The notes under the pieces: generated by a model
Seen by the model: only the letters and a program-made list of their open reading frames with translations
What the model was told of the DNA's origin: nothing
Databases searched by the model: none
From: Planctomycetaceae bacterium
Lineage (GTDB): Bacteria; Planctomycetota; Planctomycetia; Planctomycetales; Planctomycetaceae
Assembly (NCBI GenBank): GCA_041398785.1
Contig: JAWKUA010000017.1
Coordinates: 62,001-126,000, forward strand
Length of the DNA: 64,000 nt
Direction of reading: 5' to 3'
Translations under genes and position numbers: made by a program
Part shown: one piece after another, positions 38,473 to 47,635 of the stretch
Layout of the letters: each line of letters opens with the position of its first letter
Position numbering within the stretch: the first letter of the stretch is position 1

Positions 38473-39936
38473 TCAGAATCCGTCCGGAATGTTGCGTGAT
38501 CCCATCGGATAGATATCCACAATCCCCGTCGGGAACATGGCACCGGCGAACGTGCCGCTGCCGTTCAGCGTACTGTCATCGATGAAGTCAGTTCCCGCTG
38601 CTTCGCGAATCGCTGTTTCGGTTGTCACGATGTAATCGTAGGTGTCCCAGGGAGGTCCCGTCGCCAGCAGAGGCTTCGTCTGGACATCCTGAATTCGGTA
38701 CCAGACACCATTCAGGGCATCAAAGATGAATTTCCCCTTGCGAATATTGGGCTCCGTTCCGTCGGTCGCGTTTGCGACAAACACCTGATAGCTGCTGACT
38801 CCCGGAGTGCCGGCCACGAACGTCGCCGGAAACATGCGTTCGTCGGCCGGGTCGACGCCGTTGGCGAACCGAACGATGACGTCAATACTGCGAGCCAGCC
38901 CGTCACTGCGGCGACGAACGTTCAGCATCCACGTAAACTGATTCTCACGATTGGACTCCAGCCGGACCATACTGACCAGCGGTGTATCCGGAATCAGATC
39001 GCCGTCCGTGTCGAACAGAAACTCATTCGGCAGGTACCGGAAATCGGCGATGCCATTCTGGTCGTAATCGCGATCGATCGTTCCGTCCGCATTGGTATCT
39101 TCTGACCAGTACACGGAATTTGTGCCCGTATCCAGGTACGTCAGCGGGAATGACTGCGAGATATTGCTGTCTTCATTGAAAATCACGATTCGGTAAACAC
39201 CGGGGTCCGGAATCAGCAGATTGCCGCCGCCGTCAACGGGCGTCAGCAGGTCTGATGTGGGTACCTGGCTGAGATCCAGGTCCGAACTGAGCTGAATTCC
39301 AACGTAACCGGTTCCGTTGCTGATTAGTTGAGCGGCGGAATCCTTGATGGCGGCTTCAATCTGAGTCGTCCAGCCGTCGCCCTGCTTCGCCAGTGTCGTG
39401 CCCAGAACCTGGAGTGCTCGATAATGTGCTGCAGTCGCCGGAATGAACGGTGCGCCGACGCTGCCGTCAATATCCCAGCCCTGAACCATGTGCAGCCCTC
39501 CGCCATGTCTGGGGATGACGGGTGTCAGCAGTCCGGTGGGATCGTTTCCGAACAATCCCGCGTAGCCAAACTGTCCGTCGGCCACGTGAGTGTAGAAACC
39601 AGCCGGGTCGACGATGTAGTTCCGAGTCGCCGGAAAGCGAAAATGTTCCGTCAGCAGATCCAGGCTGCCGGCAGCCGGTCCGGCCAGATAGTCACCGTCC
39701 GGATCAAAGATCAGCCCCGGCTGCATGTCCAGCAGAGTTTCCACGTTGTACTTCGTGATCGCTCCGTTGGTCAGTTGCGTTGCCTGGATGGACCGCAGCA
39801 TCGATATCGGAAACAACACGGCGACCGACGTCACGCCGATGCTCATGATCATCAGCGACATCAGCACTTCCACCAGCGTCACGCCGTGACGGGCATGAGC
39901 AGCGGGATTTCGGTTCACAGAAGTCGGCTGTTTCAT
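38473..39936 (-). CDS. Type IV pilin / T2SS pseudopilin with prepilin signal
   Basis: The 487-residue protein begins with a prepilin peptidase site and helix (ARHGVTLVEVLMSLMIMSIGVTSVAVLF; cleavage expected after Gly18, Glu at +5). The rest is a long extracellular domain without a recognised family, and with calcium-like acidic runs such as DTNADGTIDRDYDQNG and DTDGDLIPDT. It resembles GspI/GspJ-type minor pseudopilins in position. Its start overlaps the end of the preceding gene by four bases, indicating coupled translation. The frame is intact. Confidence 0.88.
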   Translation of the reverse strand: MKQPTSVNRNPAAHARHGVTLVEVLMSLMIMSIGVTSVAVLFPISMLRSIQATQLTNGAITKYNVETLLDMQPGLIFDPDGDYLAGPAAGSLDLLTEHFRFPATRNYIVDPAGFYTHVADGQFGYAGLFGNDPTGLLTPVIPRHGGGLHMVQGWDIDGSVGAPFIPATAAHYRALQVLGTTLAKQGDGWTTQIEAAIKDSAAQLISNGTGYVGIQLSSDLDLSQVPTSDLLTPVDGGGNLLIPDPGVYRIVIFNEDSNISQSFPLTYLDTGTNSVYWSEDTNADGTIDRDYDQNGIADFRYLPNEFLFDTDGDLIPDTPLVSMVRLESNRENQFTWMLNVRRRSDGLARSIDVIVRFANGVDPADERMFPATFVAGTPGVSSYQVFVANATDGTEPNIRKGKFIFDALNGVWYRIQDVQTKPLLATGPPWDTYDYIVTTETAIREAAGTDFIDDSTLNGSGTFAGAMFPTGIVDIYPMGSRNIPDGF

Positions 39937-41180
39937 GGTGCCACATCTCCGGTTTCTGCAAAACGATACGGATCATCGGCCAGCCCGTCGGGTTCCGCAA
40001 AGTTGCCATCGTTGTCGATATCAACCGGATCATTCAGATCAGGCGCCCCGCCACCGAATCCCACATAGGAATTGATTTGGTTGATGGAAATTCCACCGGT
40101 CTGAGTGAACACGCTGACCATGCGGCGGTCTTTGACGATATGCGTATCCGACAATCCCAGCCAGGCGGTTCCGCCCGACGCCAGGTTCGGATCGATTTCA
40201 TCCATTGGAATGAACGGCAATCCTGCAGCGACGGCCGAATCAAAGGCATTCAGTGCCACCAGCGGAGCAACGGCTCGTGACGCCGCAATGCCATTCACAT
40301 ACTGCTCCTTCAGAAACAGCGAATCTTCCGAATCGCAGACATAAAAGTGGAGCACGCCCGCGGCCGCCGCGTCGCCGATCACATTGCCTCGCGGCGAAAA
40401 CACGATGTCCATGTAGCCGGAATAATTGCCGTTGCCGGTATTGGCCGGACGCCAGATGTCGGGAACTTTGGAGCCGTCCAGGTCGATCACCGTGCCTTCA
40501 GGAAGAATGGCCGGATCCTGTGGCAGAATGCGGGCCGGCAATTCAATTTCATAAGTCAGATCGCGGTGAGCAATCGTGTCTGTTGGATCGCCGGGATCGG
40601 CATAGGGAATCTGCAGGATCAGAAGCTGGTCATCCGCCGGAGCAACCGTGGTGTCGATCAGCGATGTGTCGATCGGATACCAGTTGCCAGTCGGTCCCTT
40701 CGGGATGCGGATTCTCAACCCGTCGACCAGCCAGCCGCGACGTTTCAGATTCCACCAGCCGGGGTTATTGAATCCATGCACCAGCGTCACGTCGGCACCG
40801 GGAGCCGTGCGTTCCAGATTGATGCCGCTGGAATTTTCCGGTGATCCCCAGGTGCCTCCCGGAGCAATATAGGCCATTGTCGAAATTGTCCGGCTGACCG
40901 GAGAAGGACCGGCAGCGACTCCACCCGGCGGCGGTTCAATAAACAACCGGACTCCCCGCGGTTCCTTGCTGTAGATCGCCCGGTCGCGAGCACCCGCCAG
41001 AAAGGACTGAACCTGCAGTGCTCCATTCCGCACGCGATCGGCGTCCCGGCTGAACTTGACCGTCGCCAGCGTGATTGACGCCAGAATCAGGACGATCGAA
41101 ATCACGACCAGGATTTCGATCAGCGTATACCCGGAACGCCGGACCACGCACTGGCGGTTGTGAATGGAAAGCCGTCTCAT
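39933..41180 (-). CDS. GspH-like pseudopilin
   Basis: The 415-residue protein has a prepilin leader and helix (RRSGYTLIEILVVISIVLILASITLA, Glu at +5). It is followed by a GspH/FimT-like segment (VQSFLAGARDRAIYSKEPRGVRL), where pseudopilin H proteins typically carry SLARSEAIKR-type sequence. The C-terminal two thirds are a long extension unlike short GspH proteins. It shares one base with the upstream gene and overlaps the downstream one by four bases, so these genes form a tight operon. The frame is intact. Confidence 0.88.
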   Translation of the reverse strand: MRRLSIHNRQCVVRRSGYTLIEILVVISIVLILASITLATVKFSRDADRVRNGALQVQSFLAGARDRAIYSKEPRGVRLFIEPPPGGVAAGPSPVSRTISTMAYIAPGGTWGSPENSSGINLERTAPGADVTLVHGFNNPGWWNLKRRGWLVDGLRIRIPKGPTGNWYPIDTSLIDTTVAPADDQLLILQIPYADPGDPTDTIAHRDLTYEIELPARILPQDPAILPEGTVIDLDGSKVPDIWRPANTGNGNYSGYMDIVFSPRGNVIGDAAAAGVLHFYVCDSEDSLFLKEQYVNGIAASRAVAPLVALNAFDSAVAAGLPFIPMDEIDPNLASGGTAWLGLSDTHIVKDRRMVSVFTQTGGISINQINSYVGFGGGAPDLNDPVDIDNDGNFAEPDGLADDPYRFAETGDVAP

Positions 41181-42553
41181 TATCGCCGACCTCCCATCCG
41201 CCGATTGCGGTTACTGATATTGTCTGATAGCTGATCGATCAATCCGGCTGGATCCACTGGATTTGGGCTTGCGGCTGTTGTTCCCGCATACTGTGCGAGG
41301 TTGCCGAAGATGCCGGCGCCGGCGTTGAAATCGTTGGGTTCCCGCAGCCCGAGCCGTTCATCAGGCCCGGCGGAAATCACCAGCGGCGCGTGGTACGTAT
41401 CCGGCGTGTGATACTTGGCTTCGTTGAATTCCTGCGTCAGATCGATGCCCATGTTGATGTACTTGGGATCTTCGATGAACGTGTACAGGATGCCGACGGG
41501 ATCATCCGGATCAACCAGCAGCAGATCTCGCTGCGTCACCGGATTGCCAAGCGAATCCAGAATTGGAACAGACTGAGGCGGCAGACCCTTGAAAATCAGG
41601 CCGGCATAGTCGCGTTCCGTATTGGTGATTTCGCGTCCCTCTCCGTCGACGATGCCGTCGATATTATCAGGGACCGGATCCACTTCTGTCGGATCATTCG
41701 CATTGAAAAAATCCGGTGCGAACGGATTGGGAGCTGTGGGATCAATCAGACGAGTTGGCCAGCGATACCACCTCAGCGGATTGCCCCAGGCGTCGAGGAA
41801 TTCCGGGAGGCCGTCTTCGTCGATGTCACCGACTTCGGCCGAGGTAAATGAATCCGCATCAACGGGCGACGAACCAAACGTGCCCGAGGAGATCAAAGTG
41901 AAGTACAGCAATTCCGCGCTTTCCGACGAATGCACATCTTCACTGGTTGCAGCCGTCGCTTCGTAGGCCTGATGTTTTGCGTAGTTCTCACTGACCCGCG
42001 TATTGATCTGAGTGATTGTCGGATTTGCAGTGCCTTCATTGACAAGCTGCGTGCGAGCAATCGGGTACGCCTGTTTGCGATACACAGATCCCGGCAACCC
42101 GGTCACTGTATCGGAGACTGCTGCTGACAGGCCGGGACCTGTCGGAGGTGTATCGAACCCGGCGACCAGTTCCACATTTCGCTGAGGAAACTCAAACCGG
42201 AACCCGGCCTTTCTTGCCAGCAACAGAATGGCGGGCGGTGCCTCGTCCGGATGCTGTTCGAAATAGTCAAACCGACCGTCAATCTGCCGCAGCAGCAGCA
42301 CGGTGCCGCGCACATAGTCATCGCGACGGCTGCCCTTGAAGGCTCGATCGAACGCTTCAATCCGCTGTTCCAGCAGGCGGTTGACTTTCAGAATTGTGAC
42401 CTTGGTTGCCTCTTCTTCCGCCTGCTGAACAACGCCCGCCATCACCACGAATGTCAGAGACATCAGGATGGCAATAACCGCCACGACCATCAGCAGTTCC
42501 AGCAGAGTAAAACCGCTGCGCCGTCGATGAATGGTGATTTGTGGTGTTGACAT
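41180..42553 (-). CDS. Long type IV pilin-like pseudopilin
   Basis: The 457-residue protein has a classical prepilin N-terminus (RRRSGFTLLELLMVVAVIAILMSLTFVVM, cleavage after Gly14, Glu at +5). The long globular part contains acidic, possibly calcium-binding repeats (DIDEDGLPEFLD, DNIDGIVDGEGRE) and a C-terminal ISAGPDERLGL, the GspG-like end motif. It is the first of three intact, overlapping pseudopilin genes, and its 3' end touches the next start. Upstream, 311 bases with a hairpin repeat separate it from the broken GspG-like gene. Confidence 0.88.
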   Translation of the reverse strand: MSTPQITIHRRRSGFTLLELLMVVAVIAILMSLTFVVMAGVVQQAEEEATKVTILKVNRLLEQRIEAFDRAFKGSRRDDYVRGTVLLLRQIDGRFDYFEQHPDEAPPAILLLARKAGFRFEFPQRNVELVAGFDTPPTGPGLSAAVSDTVTGLPGSVYRKQAYPIARTQLVNEGTANPTITQINTRVSENYAKHQAYEATAATSEDVHSSESAELLYFTLISSGTFGSSPVDADSFTSAEVGDIDEDGLPEFLDAWGNPLRWYRWPTRLIDPTAPNPFAPDFFNANDPTEVDPVPDNIDGIVDGEGREITNTERDYAGLIFKGLPPQSVPILDSLGNPVTQRDLLLVDPDDPVGILYTFIEDPKYINMGIDLTQEFNEAKYHTPDTYHAPLVISAGPDERLGLREPNDFNAGAGIFGNLAQYAGTTAASPNPVDPAGLIDQLSDNISNRNRRMGGRR

Positions 42554-42864
42554 GATTCCGCCTACTGGCGAGAGAAACAGGGAACAGGCAAGCCGCAGGG
42601 CACTAGCCCCGGTCTTGGTCGCAGCAATCAGGGGCTAGTGCTGCGTCAGGCATGAATCGATGGGTCGTGTGCCACTGGCTGTGCCAGTGTTTTCAAAGGT
42701 GGAGGACACTGGCACAGCCAGTGGCACACATCAAAGCACGATGGACAGGGCACTGGCCGCCTTGCGGCTCGCGGATGAATAATGAACGTTATGGCCTCAG
42801 GCGCCTCACCTGGGCAAAGTTTGCAATGTTGTCGCGTTCAAGTGGACGGTTGGAAAAATCCACA
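42554..42864. other. Gap in the pilus cluster holding one inverted repeat
   Basis: Between the GspG-like gene and the pseudopilin at 42553. Apart from the 23-bp inverted repeat at 42667-42729 nothing was recognised. Confidence 0.55.
42667..42729. repeat. Perfect 23-bp inverted repeat, GTGTGCCACTGGC family, copy 1
   Basis: The arms at 42667-42689 and 42707-42729 are perfect inverted complements with a 17-base loop. Homology to copy 3 (43968) extends outward on both sides (CGATGGGTC before; ACGATG and ACAGG after), so the repeat unit is longer than the hairpin. Confidence 0.92.
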
Positions 42865-43701
42865 TCACTGGAATAAACCGGCGTGCTGTGAAATCGGTCC
42901 AGGACCTACGGTAAAGGTGGGCGGCCTGATGTCGAAGCCGAACTCACCGTCGATACCAGGTGAAAGGATCTGATGGAATCACGTTTCAGAGGTGTCTTGC
43001 CGTCGCCATCCACATAGAAGTTCAGTGAACCATCAGTCTTGGAGTATCCCTGACCATTGTTGGATGACACGAAGTGGTACGGCGTCTTTTGTCCGGACAG
43101 CGGATCGACAAATTCGTACATTCCGTCATTGTCAGTATCAACGAGCGTCCAATATTGAAGCCGCGTAATATGGCCCTGGCGAGTTTCGCCAGTCAGCACG
43201 AAGGGATTGATCGGGATTCTTTGAGAACCCCGTAGCGCAGGAGGCCCATTTATCGCTGGCATCGCCGTTGCCATTTATCACGATAACATTCCGCCGAGAA
43301 AGAACACCAGGCATTCGGAACTGTCCAGGAACAGTTCGTCCGTTGTATCTCCATCTTGCCATTGAAATCATTTGTTCCAGTGAATGAAAACTATTCGGCC
43401 AAAGACGCCTCAACCGCGTGCGATACTCCGCCTGCCACGGTGTCGTCGACGGATCTCCGTCAACACGATGGCACTCCATGGCTCATAGCCAAAATCATTC
43501 TTGAAGCTGGCGATCGAGGTTTCCAGGCGATTTATCTCTGCCGACACTTCTGCCTCGTAACCCTTCCGCAACACTCCCTGAATCGTTGGAATGATCAGTG
43601 CCATCAGGATACCGATGATGACGATGACGACCAGCAGTTCAATCAGTGTGAAACCGTCGCGACTTCTTCCGGAGCGGCTGGTTTTGAATGTCGATCTTCA
43701 T
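42865..43701 (-). pseudogene. GspG-like major prepilin with frameshifts
   Basis: The ATG at 43701 encodes MKIDIQNQPLRKKSRR and then, after a one-base shift, GFTLIELLVVIVIIGILMAL, a textbook major pseudopilin N-terminus. Further same-strand pieces in alternating frames are GYEAEVSAEINRLETSIASFKNDFGYEP, TPWQAEYRTRLRRLW, NPFVLTGETRQGHITRLQYWTLVDTDNDGMYEFVDP and QILSPGIDGEFGFD, the expected GspG-type C-terminus. The stop is at 42865. At least four indels are needed. Since a major prepilin should be essential to the machine, a sequence error is suspected, though decay cannot be excluded. Confidence 0.78.
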
Positions 43702-43742
43702 TATGAGAGAGCTCCGTCAGGATACGGGGTTCAGATTGATGA

Positions 43743-43803
43743 GTGCCACTGGCTGTGCCGGTGTTTTCCTGAGCACAGAGCACTGGCACAGCCAGTGGCA
43801 CAC
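43743..43803. repeat. GTGTGCCACTGGC inverted repeat, copy 2
   Basis: The arms at 43743-43763 and 43781-43803 pair with one mismatch. The right flank (ATCAATTTACGATGGACAGG) matches the flanks of copies 1 and 3. Confidence 0.88.
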
Positions 43804-43890
43804 ATCAATTTACGATGGACAGGATACTACTCGGTTCCCGCCACCCGCCTGCGCGAGTGCAGGCTGCGCGGGGATGCCGGTTGTGTACTG

Positions 43891-43921
43891 TTCCCGCCTA
43901 CGCGGGAATGACGGTGATGTA
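43891..43921. repeat. TTCCCGCCTRCGCGGGAATGACGG repeat, copy 1
   Basis: A 31-base sequence with a CCCGC...GCGGG hairpin. It is repeated with a single change at 44060-44090, and a partial third copy follows at about 44095. Confidence 0.85.
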
Positions 43922-43967
43922 AGTGCCGCCGGAACCTACTGCTTTGTCAGGCGTGGACCGATGGGTC

Positions 43968-44029
43968 GTGTGCCACTGGCTTTGCCAGTGTCTTCAGGGG
44001 CAGAGGCACTGGCACAGCCAGTGGCACAC
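43968..44029. repeat. GTGTGCCACTGGC inverted repeat, copy 3
   Basis: The arms at 43968-43990 and 44007-44029 pair with one mismatch. Flanks match copy 1 on the left and copies 1 and 2 on the right. Confidence 0.9.
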
Positions 44030-44059
44030 ATCAAAATACGATGAACAGGACACTACTGG

Positions 44060-44090
44060 TTCCCGCCTGCGCGGGAATGACGGTGATGTA
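44060..44090. repeat. TTCCCGCCTRCGCGGGAATGACGG repeat, copy 2
   Basis: It differs from the 43891 copy at one base. It lies just after inverted repeat copy 3, 44 bases before the end of the GspF gene. Confidence 0.85.
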
Positions 44091-44134
44091 CTGGGTTCCC
44101 GCATTCGCAGGAGAGGGACCATTATGACGGGGGA

Positions 44135-45376
44135 TTATGCCAGGTCGTTCAGCAGCTTAATCAGCGGCAGGAACAGGGCGATGACGATGAAACCGACGAT
44201 CAGACCCAGAACCACGACCATGATCGGTTCCAGCAAACTGACCAGCGCTTCCACTCGAACTTCAACTTCTTCGTCGTAGACGTCGGCAACTTTATACAGC
44301 ATGTCATCCAGAGCACCGGTTTCTTCGCCCACGTCCACCATATTGACGACCATGTCGTCCACGATCTTGGCTTCCTTCAGCGGCACGGAGATGGTTTCTC
44401 CTTCACGAATAGCCGCGTAGATATTGTCGAATGCCCGCACGAATACATGGTTGCCCGCCGTGTCGCGGGAAATCAGCAGGGCTTCCAGAATCGGCACGCC
44501 GGAAGCAATCAGGGTTCCCAGAGTTCGCGTGACGCGCGCAATGGTTCCCATGTGCAGAATCTTCCCGATTAGTGGTATCCTGAGCGCAATCCAGTCGACA
44601 ACGAATGCTCCGGTCCTGTTCTTCTTGACGATCTTGATGAACAGCCAGAACCCAATGGGCCCGATAATCAGCATGTACCAGTAACTCATCATCCAGTCGC
44701 TCATGTCAATCAGCAACTGGGTCATTGCCGGCAGGTCGGTACCGAAGTCCTCAAAGATCTTTTTGAACTTCGGAATAATGAAGATCATGATGAACGACAC
44801 GATCCCGACGGCGACGGTGATGACCGCCGCCGGATAGATCATGGCTCCGACGATCTTCCGCTTCAGCGACTGCGACTTTTCCTTGAATTCCGCCAGACGC
44901 TGAAGAATGACTTCCAGAGCACCACCGGCCTCCCCGGCCTTGACCATATTGACGTACAGATTGTCAAAGGCCTTCGGCTGCTTGGCCATGGCTTCCGACA
45001 GAGTATTGCCGGATTCAATATCTTCGATCACATCCATCAGAGCATTCTTCAGCGCCCCCGGCTTGTTCTGGCCTTCCAGAATCCTCAGGCTTCGCAGGAC
45101 CGGAAGTCCGGCGTCCTGCAAAGTGGAAAGCTGCCGCGTAAACGTTGTCAGAACCTTGGGCTTGACGCCTCCCAGCGTGAACGCCTTGCGCTTGTCATTG
45201 ACGCCCTTTTTCTGCGCCGGCTTTTCCTTCTTGCGGCGTTCTTTTTCGCGGATTTTTGTAACATAGAAGCCCTTCTCCCGAATCATCGTCTGGGCTTCGG
45301 CCTCCGACGGAGCTTCGATCGAGTCTTTGACTTCAAGACCCGTGCTGTCCATCGCTTCATATTGGAAGACTGGCAT
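44135..45376 (-). CDS. Type II secretion / type IV pilus inner-membrane platform protein (GspF/PilC)
   Basis: The 413-residue protein has the usual short N-terminal cytoplasmic domain (PVFQYEAMDSTGLEVKDSI) and two T2SS F domains (residues ~75-195 and ~275-397). In the first, FTRQLSTLQDAGLPVLRSL is the family signature. Three hydrophobic segments follow, at about 170-195, 225-245 and 380-400. It anchors the ATPases to the pseudopilus base. It follows the second GspE/PilB gene on the same strand and precedes the GspG-like prepilin gene; the frame is intact. Confidence 0.95.
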   Translation of the reverse strand: MPVFQYEAMDSTGLEVKDSIEAPSEAEAQTMIREKGFYVTKIREKERRKKEKPAQKKGVNDKRKAFTLGGVKPKVLTTFTRQLSTLQDAGLPVLRSLRILEGQNKPGALKNALMDVIEDIESGNTLSEAMAKQPKAFDNLYVNMVKAGEAGGALEVILQRLAEFKEKSQSLKRKIVGAMIYPAAVITVAVGIVSFIMIFIIPKFKKIFEDFGTDLPAMTQLLIDMSDWMMSYWYMLIIGPIGFWLFIKIVKKNRTGAFVVDWIALRIPLIGKILHMGTIARVTRTLGTLIASGVPILEALLISRDTAGNHVFVRAFDNIYAAIREGETISVPLKEAKIVDDMVVNMVDVGEETGALDDMLYKVADVYDEEVEVRVEALVSLLEPIMVVVLGLIVGFIVIALFLPLIKLLNDLA

Positions 45377-45570
45377 ACCCTTGTCTCCGATCAGCCCCGA
45401 GAGTTGGCCGTTCCGAAGGAGAAGGCAAACTCTGTTCCGGGATTTGGAAAATCGTTCTAAAGTATATGTTTCAAGGCACTTGTGAAATGTGCTGCGGAAT
45501 GCTGCAGTTCCCGCCGCTGGAAGTGTTCAATTCTGCTGCTGCAAAATGCAACGCTGCAGTTTGAGGCAGG

Positions 45571-45712
45571 AACTAGTGAACAGTGAATAGTGAGCAGGGA
45601 ATAGTGAATAGTCGACGGGGAAATAGGGGCCAGCGAGGACCGATGTTTCGCCGGGACGCACACACTGCATACTGTTTACTATTCCCTATTCCCTGTTTAC
45701 TAGCTCCTGTTC
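45571..45712. repeat. AT-rich inverted repeat of GTGAATAGT / ACTATTCCC units
   Basis: The left side (45571-45612) contains repeated AGTGAATAGTGA-like units. The right side (45669-45712) contains TTTACTATTCCCTATTCCC. The two are imperfect inverted complements around a ~56-base centre. The gap 45377-45720 otherwise contains nothing recognised. Related units flank the next gene at 47440-47480 and 47597-47632. Confidence 0.75.
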
Positions 45713-45720
45713 ATTTCCCC

Positions 45721-47427
45721 CTACTCCACGTCCTCCATTACGGTTTCACGGACGACTTCGTCGATCGTGGTCAGTCCGTCGAAGATCAGTTTCAGCCCGG
45801 ATTCTCTTAGTGTGGACATGCCCTGAGTCCGGGCGATGTCTCGAATTTCGTCGGCGGATTGTTCCGCTGCGATGGCGTCACGAATTTCGTCGGTGACGGC
45901 CAGCAGTTCGTAGATGCCGATGCGGCCCTTGTAGCCGGCGTTGTTGCAGCGGGCACAGCCCTTACCGAAATAGAATTTGTATTTGCGAGCCGTATCCAGC
46001 GGCAGTTGCAGTTCCATCAGTAGTTCGTCGGACGGTTCAAATTCCGTCCGGCACTCCGTGCAGATGCGGCGCACCAGCCGCTGAGCAAGGATGGCTTCCA
46101 CGGTTGCCGTGATCAGGAACGCGGGAACTCCCATATCGCGCAGGCGAGTGATCGCGCTGGCGGCATCGTTGGTGTGCAGTGTGCTGAAGACCAGGTGACC
46201 GGTCAGAGCACTCTGAACGGCAATTTCCCCCGTTTCATAGTCTCGAATTTCCCCCACCAGAATTTTGTCCGGGTCGTGCCGCAGGATGGCTCGCAGCACG
46301 TTGGCAAAGGTCACGCCGACGACCGGGTTGACCGGCACCTGGATAATTCCCTCGATGTCGTATTCAATGGGGTCTTCGCTGGTGATGATCTTGGTTTCGA
46401 TGTCATTCAATTCGTTCAGTGCGGAATACAGCGTGGTGGTCTTGCCGCTGCCCGTCGGACCGGTCACCAGAATGATGCCGTTTGGGGCTTTGATGAGCGT
46501 GCGGAACTTACTGAGAATTCCGGCATCCATCCCGATCTTGTTCAGGTCCAGAGCCACCACGGTGCGGTCCAGAATCCGCATGACGACGGCTTCGCCAAAT
46601 AGAGTGGGCAGCACGCTGACTCGCAGGTCGACCGGATTGCCGCCGACGTTCAGTTCAATACGACCGTCCTGGGGCAGGCGGCGTTCCGCGATGTCCAGAT
46701 CGGACATCACTTTGACTCGGGAAACGATGGCGTTTGCCAGGTGGCGAGGCGGCGGGACCATTTCATAAAGCACACCGTCGGCTCGCACGCGGATCTTGAA
46801 TTCTTCTTCGAAGGGTTCCAGGTGAATGTCGCTGGCCTGGTCGCGAATGGCCAGCAGCATCACCATGTTCAGCAGTTTTTTGATGGGTGCCGCGTCGGAC
46901 AGTTCTTCGTCGGAGGCCAGGTCATAGCCTTTGATGGCGCCGCCTTCGTCTTCCTCGACGCGCAGAGAATCCAGGACGTCTTCGATGCTTTCTTCGCGGT
47001 CCGCGTAGTATCGGGCAATGGCTTCTTCGACATCGGCCAGGCTGGAGACGGCGCCGCGGACTTCATTTCCCAGAAAGTTGCGCAGGTCGTCGAGTGCCGC
47101 GACGTTTTGCGGGTCAGCCATGGCCACGGTCAGCACATCATTGCGCAGCGACACGGGCATGATTTTGTAGATTTCGGCCATCGTCTGCGGAACAAGTTCC
47201 AGCACGCTGGGCGGAATATTGGTTTCCGCCAGATTGACGACGGGCATGCCCCACTGTTCCGCCAGAGCCTCCGTGACCTGCGCCTGCGTTACCAGGCCCA
47301 TGCGCACGGCGACCTGACCGATGGGTTCGCCGGAACTCTGCTTTTGCTCTTCCAGCACGTCCCACAACTGGTCATCAGAAAGATAACCGAGTTCAATCAG
47401 AATCTGTCCGAGCTTGCGTTGTGCCAT
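45721..47427 (-). CDS. GspE/PilB assembly ATPase (second copy in the cluster)
   Basis: The 568-residue ATPase powers pseudopilus or pilus assembly. N-terminal T2SSE_N repeats (GQILIELGYLSDDQLWDVL and GQVAVRMGLVTQAQVTEAL) precede the ATPase core: Walker A GPTGSGKT at 323-330, an Asp box (ITSEDPIEYD), Walker B (ILVGEIRDYETGEIA) and a His box (VFSTLHTNDAASA). Four cysteines (CTEC and CARC) form the GspE-type zinc site. It lies between PilT and GspF. The intergenic gaps on both sides contain AT-rich repeats. It differs substantially from the other GspE at 49.1-50.8 kb. Confidence 0.95.
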   Translation of the reverse strand: MAQRKLGQILIELGYLSDDQLWDVLEEQKQSSGEPIGQVAVRMGLVTQAQVTEALAEQWGMPVVNLAETNIPPSVLELVPQTMAEIYKIMPVSLRNDVLTVAMADPQNVAALDDLRNFLGNEVRGAVSSLADVEEAIARYYADREESIEDVLDSLRVEEDEGGAIKGYDLASDEELSDAAPIKKLLNMVMLLAIRDQASDIHLEPFEEEFKIRVRADGVLYEMVPPPRHLANAIVSRVKVMSDLDIAERRLPQDGRIELNVGGNPVDLRVSVLPTLFGEAVVMRILDRTVVALDLNKIGMDAGILSKFRTLIKAPNGIILVTGPTGSGKTTTLYSALNELNDIETKIITSEDPIEYDIEGIIQVPVNPVVGVTFANVLRAILRHDPDKILVGEIRDYETGEIAVQSALTGHLVFSTLHTNDAASAITRLRDMGVPAFLITATVEAILAQRLVRRICTECRTEFEPSDELLMELQLPLDTARKYKFYFGKGCARCNNAGYKGRIGIYELLAVTDEIRDAIAAEQSADEIRDIARTQGMSTLRESGLKLIFDGLTTIDEVVRETVMEDVE

Positions 47428-47635
47428 GGGAAGGGTAGCAAATAGTGATTAGGGAAAAGTAAATAGCGGAGAACAGGGAAACCAAAAGACAAAGCTCGAA
47501 TTTCAAGCAGCAGATTTCAAAGCTCAACCAGGAAAAACAAACTTCAATGCTCAAACCGCGAGACTCAGGTCTGAGAGGAACATCACCACCGCGATTTGCT
47601 GTTTACTATTCACTGTTCCCTGTTTACTGCATGAG
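47428..47635. other. Short gap with AT-rich repeat units
   Basis: It contains AAATAGTGATTAGGGAAAAG near 47440 and TTTACTATTCACTGTTCCCT near 47600, related to the inverted repeat at 45571-45712. No gene is seen. Confidence 0.55.

Larger units (their letters stand above)
43702..44134. other. Gap in the pilus cluster filled with two repeat families
   Basis: Between the GspF gene and the GspG-like gene. It holds two copies of the GTGCCACTGGC inverted repeat and two copies of the TTCCCGCCTGCGCGGGAA repeat, and no gene. Confidence 0.75.
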
